A stretch of 64,000 nt of DNA from an uncultured Pelagibacteraceae bacterium (GTDB taxonomy: Bacteria > Pseudomonadota > Alphaproteobacteria > Pelagibacterales > Pelagibacteraceae): positions 21,171 through 85,170 of the forward strand of contig CACBYC010000003.1 in NCBI GenBank assembly GCA_902543405.1. The letters run 5' to 3'. The first letter of the stretch is position 1. Every line of letters starts with the position of its first letter. Below, piece after piece: positions 61,173 through 64,000 of this stretch. The notes under the pieces are model-generated. The model worked only from the letters and a program-made list of their open reading frames with translations, searched no databases and was not told the origin of the DNA. A program made the translations under genes and the position numbers.

Positions 61173-62816
61173 CTAAAATTTTATTTTATTAAAACTTAAA
61201 ACTTTTTGCATAGGCTCTAAGTAATCCCTGAATTCTTCCCATTGTTTTGATGTACCTTTTTTTATTTTACCTCTTACTTGCTCAAATGAAGCCGTGGTTA
61301 CAACTCTATCTGATTTTTCATAATATTTTAGGTGTTCTTCCCAATCTAAATTTAAAAATAGAAGAATTTTTTTTGTATATAATTCAAAATCTTTTACAAA
61401 ATCCTCATAATAAATGTTCAATATTTTATCATCGTATTTGGTGAGCCAAAAATTCATTAAATCATCATATAAACTGTAATAACTAGCCACATCTTCCTGA
61501 CTTAAACTAAAATCCATAACACTATCCATAAATAAAGTTTTATAATTTGACCAACATACTGCCATCGGGTTTCTATGTATGTGAATTATTCTGGCCTCGG
61601 GGAGAGCATTAATAATAAATCCTATCCATCTAAAATTCACAGGAAATTTATCGATTATAAAAGGTTTATTAGAAATTTTTGATATACTTTGATAATAGAA
61701 TTTTCTAATTTGTGAAAATAAATTTTTGAATTCATTTTTTTTTTCAAAACCCAATTCATTAATTTTGTTTTGTAAAAAATATAATTCCCCTGCACCATAA
61801 ATTTTGGAATGTGTAGATAATATTTGCTCCAATAAAGTTGTACCAGATCGTGGCATACCCAATATAAATACAGGTTTACTTAAATATTTATCATCAAAAT
61901 TTAAATTATAATATTGGGTTGTTGAAAAAAAGTTTTTGATATTTTCAAATCTCTTTTTTTCCTCTTTTAGTGAAAAATTAGAATTTTCTTTTTTAATCAG
62001 GTTAGCTTTTGTAAGATTTTTTAGAGCATATTCATTATTTCCTAGGTCAAAATATCCTTTGCTTAGGGCATTTGATAATAAAATCTTTTCTTCCTGATTT
62101 AAATTTTGTATATTAGTATTTTTAATATAATCAAAAATTTCATCATCCTTATCAATTTTTGTTACAAGTATATAATTTCTTATACTTGGAATATGTGTTT
62201 TATCTAATTGAAAAATTTTTTTAAAATATTCCCTTCCTTTAGAAATATTTCCTAAAAAAAGATGTGCTGATCCAAGGTTATAAAGAGTTTTAATATTATT
62301 TTTATTTAATTGTAGAATTTTTTCATACACTAAAATTAATTCCTTATAATTATTATTCTCTTTATAAGTTGAAGCTAAATTAAAAAGTGCTTGAAAGTTT
62401 TCTGGTTTTAAATTTATAGCTTTTTTAAAACATTCAATTGCTTGTTCTTGTAAACCTAAAATTTTTTTGGTATTACCTAAATTATTATAAGCCTCTGAAA
62501 AGCTTGGATTTAGCTCTATGGATTTTTCAAATGATTTTATTGCTTCATAATATCTTTTCAATTTTTTTTGAATATTACCTTTAACAAAATATAGTTGGTC
62601 AGTTTCTTTATAGAATAATAAATTATTAATATATGCTTCAGCCTTTAAAAATTTTTTAATATTAATTGCAGCTAATGCTAACAAATAAATTAACTGTGCA
62701 TCATCTTTTTTTTCACTTAATAATTTCTCACCTGCGGCAATTACTTCTTCAAAATTTTTTTCTTTGAAAGTTTTTAAAATTTTTCTTTTTTTTTCTTCAA
62801 AAATATTTGAATTCAT
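61173..62816 (-). CDS. TPR-repeat sulfotransferase
   Basis: A 547-residue protein. The N-terminal half (about 1-260) is made of tetratricopeptide repeats, for example YYEAIKSFEKSIELNPSFSE and EQAIECFKKAINLKPENFQA. The C-terminal domain is a PAPS-dependent sulfotransferase with the 5'-phosphosulfate loop GMPRSGTTLL at 320-329 and the 3'-phosphate segment IIHIHRNPMAVCWSNY. The substrate is unknown; related proteins may sulfate proteins or glycans. It diverges from the Lon-domain gene with only 26 bases between starts. Confidence 0.9.
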   Translation of the reverse strand: MNSNIFEEKKRKILKTFKEKNFEEVIAAGEKLLSEKKDDAQLIYLLALAAINIKKFLKAEAYINNLLFYKETDQLYFVKGNIQKKLKRYYEAIKSFEKSIELNPSFSEAYNNLGNTKKILGLQEQAIECFKKAINLKPENFQALFNLASTYKENNNYKELILVYEKILQLNKNNIKTLYNLGSAHLFLGNISKGREYFKKIFQLDKTHIPSIRNYILVTKIDKDDEIFDYIKNTNIQNLNQEEKILLSNALSKGYFDLGNNEYALKNLTKANLIKKENSNFSLKEEKKRFENIKNFFSTTQYYNLNFDDKYLSKPVFILGMPRSGTTLLEQILSTHSKIYGAGELYFLQNKINELGFEKKNEFKNLFSQIRKFYYQSISKISNKPFIIDKFPVNFRWIGFIINALPEARIIHIHRNPMAVCWSNYKTLFMDSVMDFSLSQEDVASYYSLYDDLMNFWLTKYDDKILNIYYEDFVKDFELYTKKILLFLNLDWEEHLKYYEKSDRVVTTASFEQVRGKIKKGTSKQWEEFRDYLEPMQKVLSFNKIKF

Positions 62817-62842
62817 ACATTATGTGTTATATTTTAAATATT

Positions 62843-63484
62843 ATGAAAAAAGAAGATCTTCCAAACATTTTACCAGTATTCCCTTTATCTAATTTTATTA
62901 TTTTTCCTAGAACAACTGTTCCTTTAAACATCTTTGAACCAAGATATATCCAAATGATTGATAAAAGCATGAAAGGCAATAGATTAATAGGAATGATACA
63001 GCCTAAGAAAACTGGTGAACTTAAAAAACCTGATTTGTATAATGTTGGATGCGTTGGAAAAATAACAAGTTTTAACGAAACGGAAGATGGGAGATACTTA
63101 ATTATTTTGAATGGAGTATGTCGATTTAGAGTTATGTTTGAAGTTAATAATGATAATTTATTCAGAGAATGTGAAGTTAAATATGAAGATTTTTCAAATG
63201 ATCTAGTTGAAAAGACAAATGAGATAAAATTTTCTGACCTAAATTTAATATTTCAAAACCTTAAAGATCTTTTTAAAAGACAAGGATATGAAATCAATTG
63301 GAAAGAAATTGAGAAACAGAGTTTGGATCAAACTATTAACACACTTTCAATGGCATCTCCTTTTTCATTAGAAGAAAAACAAGTCTTGCTCGAAAGTAAA
63401 GATTTAAATATTAGAAAAGAAAAGCTAGAAGAAATTCTGAATACATACATTTTAGATAATTTTAACAATAGAACCTTACAATAA
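62843..63484 (+). CDS. stand-alone Lon N-terminal (substrate-binding) domain protein
   Basis: Starting at 62843 (MKKEDLPNILPVFPLSN), the product is 213 residues and contains only the Lon N-domain: LPVFPLSNFIIFPRTTVPL, IFEPRYIQMI, GCVGKITSF and LNGVCRFRV. There is no AAA+ or protease domain. An in-frame ATG at 62807 would overlap the divergent sulfotransferase start and adds residues not expected. Such single-domain proteins are widespread and of unknown role. Confidence 0.9.
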   Translation: MKKEDLPNILPVFPLSNFIIFPRTTVPLNIFEPRYIQMIDKSMKGNRLIGMIQPKKTGELKKPDLYNVGCVGKITSFNETEDGRYLIILNGVCRFRVMFEVNNDNLFRECEVKYEDFSNDLVEKTNEIKFSDLNLIFQNLKDLFKRQGYEINWKEIEKQSLDQTINTLSMASPFSLEEKQVLLESKDLNIRKEKLEEILNTYILDNFNNRTLQ

Positions 63485-63499
63485 CATTTTGAATACAAG

Positions 63500-64000
63500 T
63501 TAATTGGATAGCATTATTGCATATTTATTTAAAAATTTATTATTTTTTAATATTTTAAATATCGGTCCAGATAAATTATTTTCTAGCTTATTATCAATTT
63601 TGAAGAAAGAGTTTAAAGCATCTATTCCTAATCCATACATATAATTTAAATGTTTATTTTTTTCTTGGAAACTTTGTGCAATTATTTCACCATCATCAAT
63701 ACCTAATTTAATATTTTCATCTATAATAAGGGATAATGATTTTATGTCTCTAATAGTCATATTAAAACCTTGCCCTGCTAATGGATGAACTTTATGTATT
63801 AAATCTCCAAAAGATAAAATATTTTTAAAAACATAATTTCTAAGCACGAGGAACTTGACTCGAAAAGACTCTACCTCGCTGATTTTATTTATCTTATATT
63901 GATGGTTATATTTATTAATAATTTTAAGGAGACTTATCTTATTAATTAATTTAACTGAATTATTTGTAAATACAATTGAAGTTTGATTATTAGATAGAGG
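63500..64000 (-). CDS. UbiH/UbiF-type FAD monooxygenase, N-terminus cut by window edge
   Basis: The frame is open from the window end at 64000 down to the stop at 63500, giving the last 166 residues of a ubiquinone-synthesis hydroxylase. The hallmark LSFGDLIHKVHPLAGQGFNMTIRD binds FAD; the usual GDAAH is GDLIH here. A C-terminal helix follows. It would hydroxylate the aromatic ring of a ubiquinone precursor at the membrane. Confidence 0.85.
   Translation of the reverse strand, partial: PLSNNQTSIVFTNNSVKLINKISLLKIINKYNHQYKINKISEVESFRVKFLVLRNYVFKNILSFGDLIHKVHPLAGQGFNMTIRDIKSLSLIIDENIKLGIDDGEIIAQSFQEKNKHLNYMYGLGIDALNSFFKIDNKLENNLSGPIFKILKNNKFLNKYAIMLSN

Noticed and set aside
1..64000. Insertion sequences, prophage, integrase or defence islands
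   Set aside because: No transposase, integrase, terminal inverted repeats, restriction or toxin genes were seen; composition is uniform and gene junctions are tight throughout.

Overview
The window is a 64 kb piece of a small, AT-rich, very compact genome. Protein content and gene order point to an alphaproteobacterium of the SAR11 clade (Pelagibacterales). The signs are very short or overlapping gene junctions, single-copy core genes in shortened versions of alphaproteobacterial operons (ffh-rpsP-trmD-rplS-leuCDB, dapF-ftsY, ccmCDEFGH, rpe-heparinase-purH), high-capacity uptake systems (TRAP, ABC, sodium symporter), and no mobile elements, phage genes or CRISPR. This placement is inference from gene content; no 16S gene is present.

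Layout. 1-7.6 kb (minus): end of an acyl-CoA dehydrogenase gene, leucine synthesis genes leuB, leuD and leuC, then rplS, trmD, rpsP and ffh. A strongly structured, probably cis-acting RNA leader lies before ffh. 7.7-9.4 kb (plus): dapF and ftsY, diverging from ffh, so the two SRP GTPases sit back to back. 9.4-12 kb (minus): a secreted hypothetical protein, an alpha/beta hydrolase and an MFS transporter. 12-16.2 kb (plus): a tight three-gene cassette of a cytoplasmic gamma-glutamyltransferase-fold amidohydrolase, an oxalate-CoA-ligase-like enzyme and a ketopantoate-reductase-like enzyme.

16.2-33.8 kb (minus): a 17.6 kb run of codirectional genes for uptake and oxidation of small organic acids or polyols. 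It holds a TRAP transporter with a 2-oxoacid-type binding protein (TakP-like) and unusually large membrane subunits, and an ABC importer resembling rhizobial glycerol (Glp) transporters with two complementary defective ATPases. With them are an alcohol dehydrogenase, a D-2-hydroxyacid dehydrogenase, a D-lactate-type flavoprotein, an aminotransferase and two tandem FMN L-2-hydroxyacid oxidases. I infer a 2-hydroxyacid/2-oxoacid (lactate, glycolate, glyoxylate) theme, to which the neighbouring oxalyl-CoA ligase candidate would fit.

33.8-38.4 kb (minus): a PagL-like outer membrane protein and the System I cytochrome c maturation genes ccmH to ccmC. 38.6-45 kb: hspQ, yciB, a DUF2794 gene, a Bax-inhibitor-1 protein, an aldo/keto reductase, an IalB-like protein, argG and a photolyase-related protein with an unusual domain order. 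45-50 kb (minus): a metallo-beta-lactamase-fold hydrolase, folD, yggT, an MscS channel, hemD and hemC. 50-60.6 kb (mostly plus): tsaD, a 38-residue basic protein, an EVE protein, acetyl-CoA synthetase with an acetate-type sodium symporter, rpe, a heparinase-fold protein and purH. 60.6-64 kb: a pterin dehydratase, tRNA-Gly(GCC), a TPR-sulfotransferase, a stand-alone Lon N-domain protein and the end of a UbiH-type hydroxylase gene.

No gene-free stretch exceeds about 200 bases. The longest are 38433-38615 (ccmC promoter region), 60975-61172 (tRNA-Gly) and 7529-7688 (ffh leader). Clear stem-loops follow the two transport binding-protein genes and the sodium symporter gene. Strong Shine-Dalgarno sequences were seen mainly before the binding-protein and symporter genes, suggesting that transport proteins are the most heavily translated products here.
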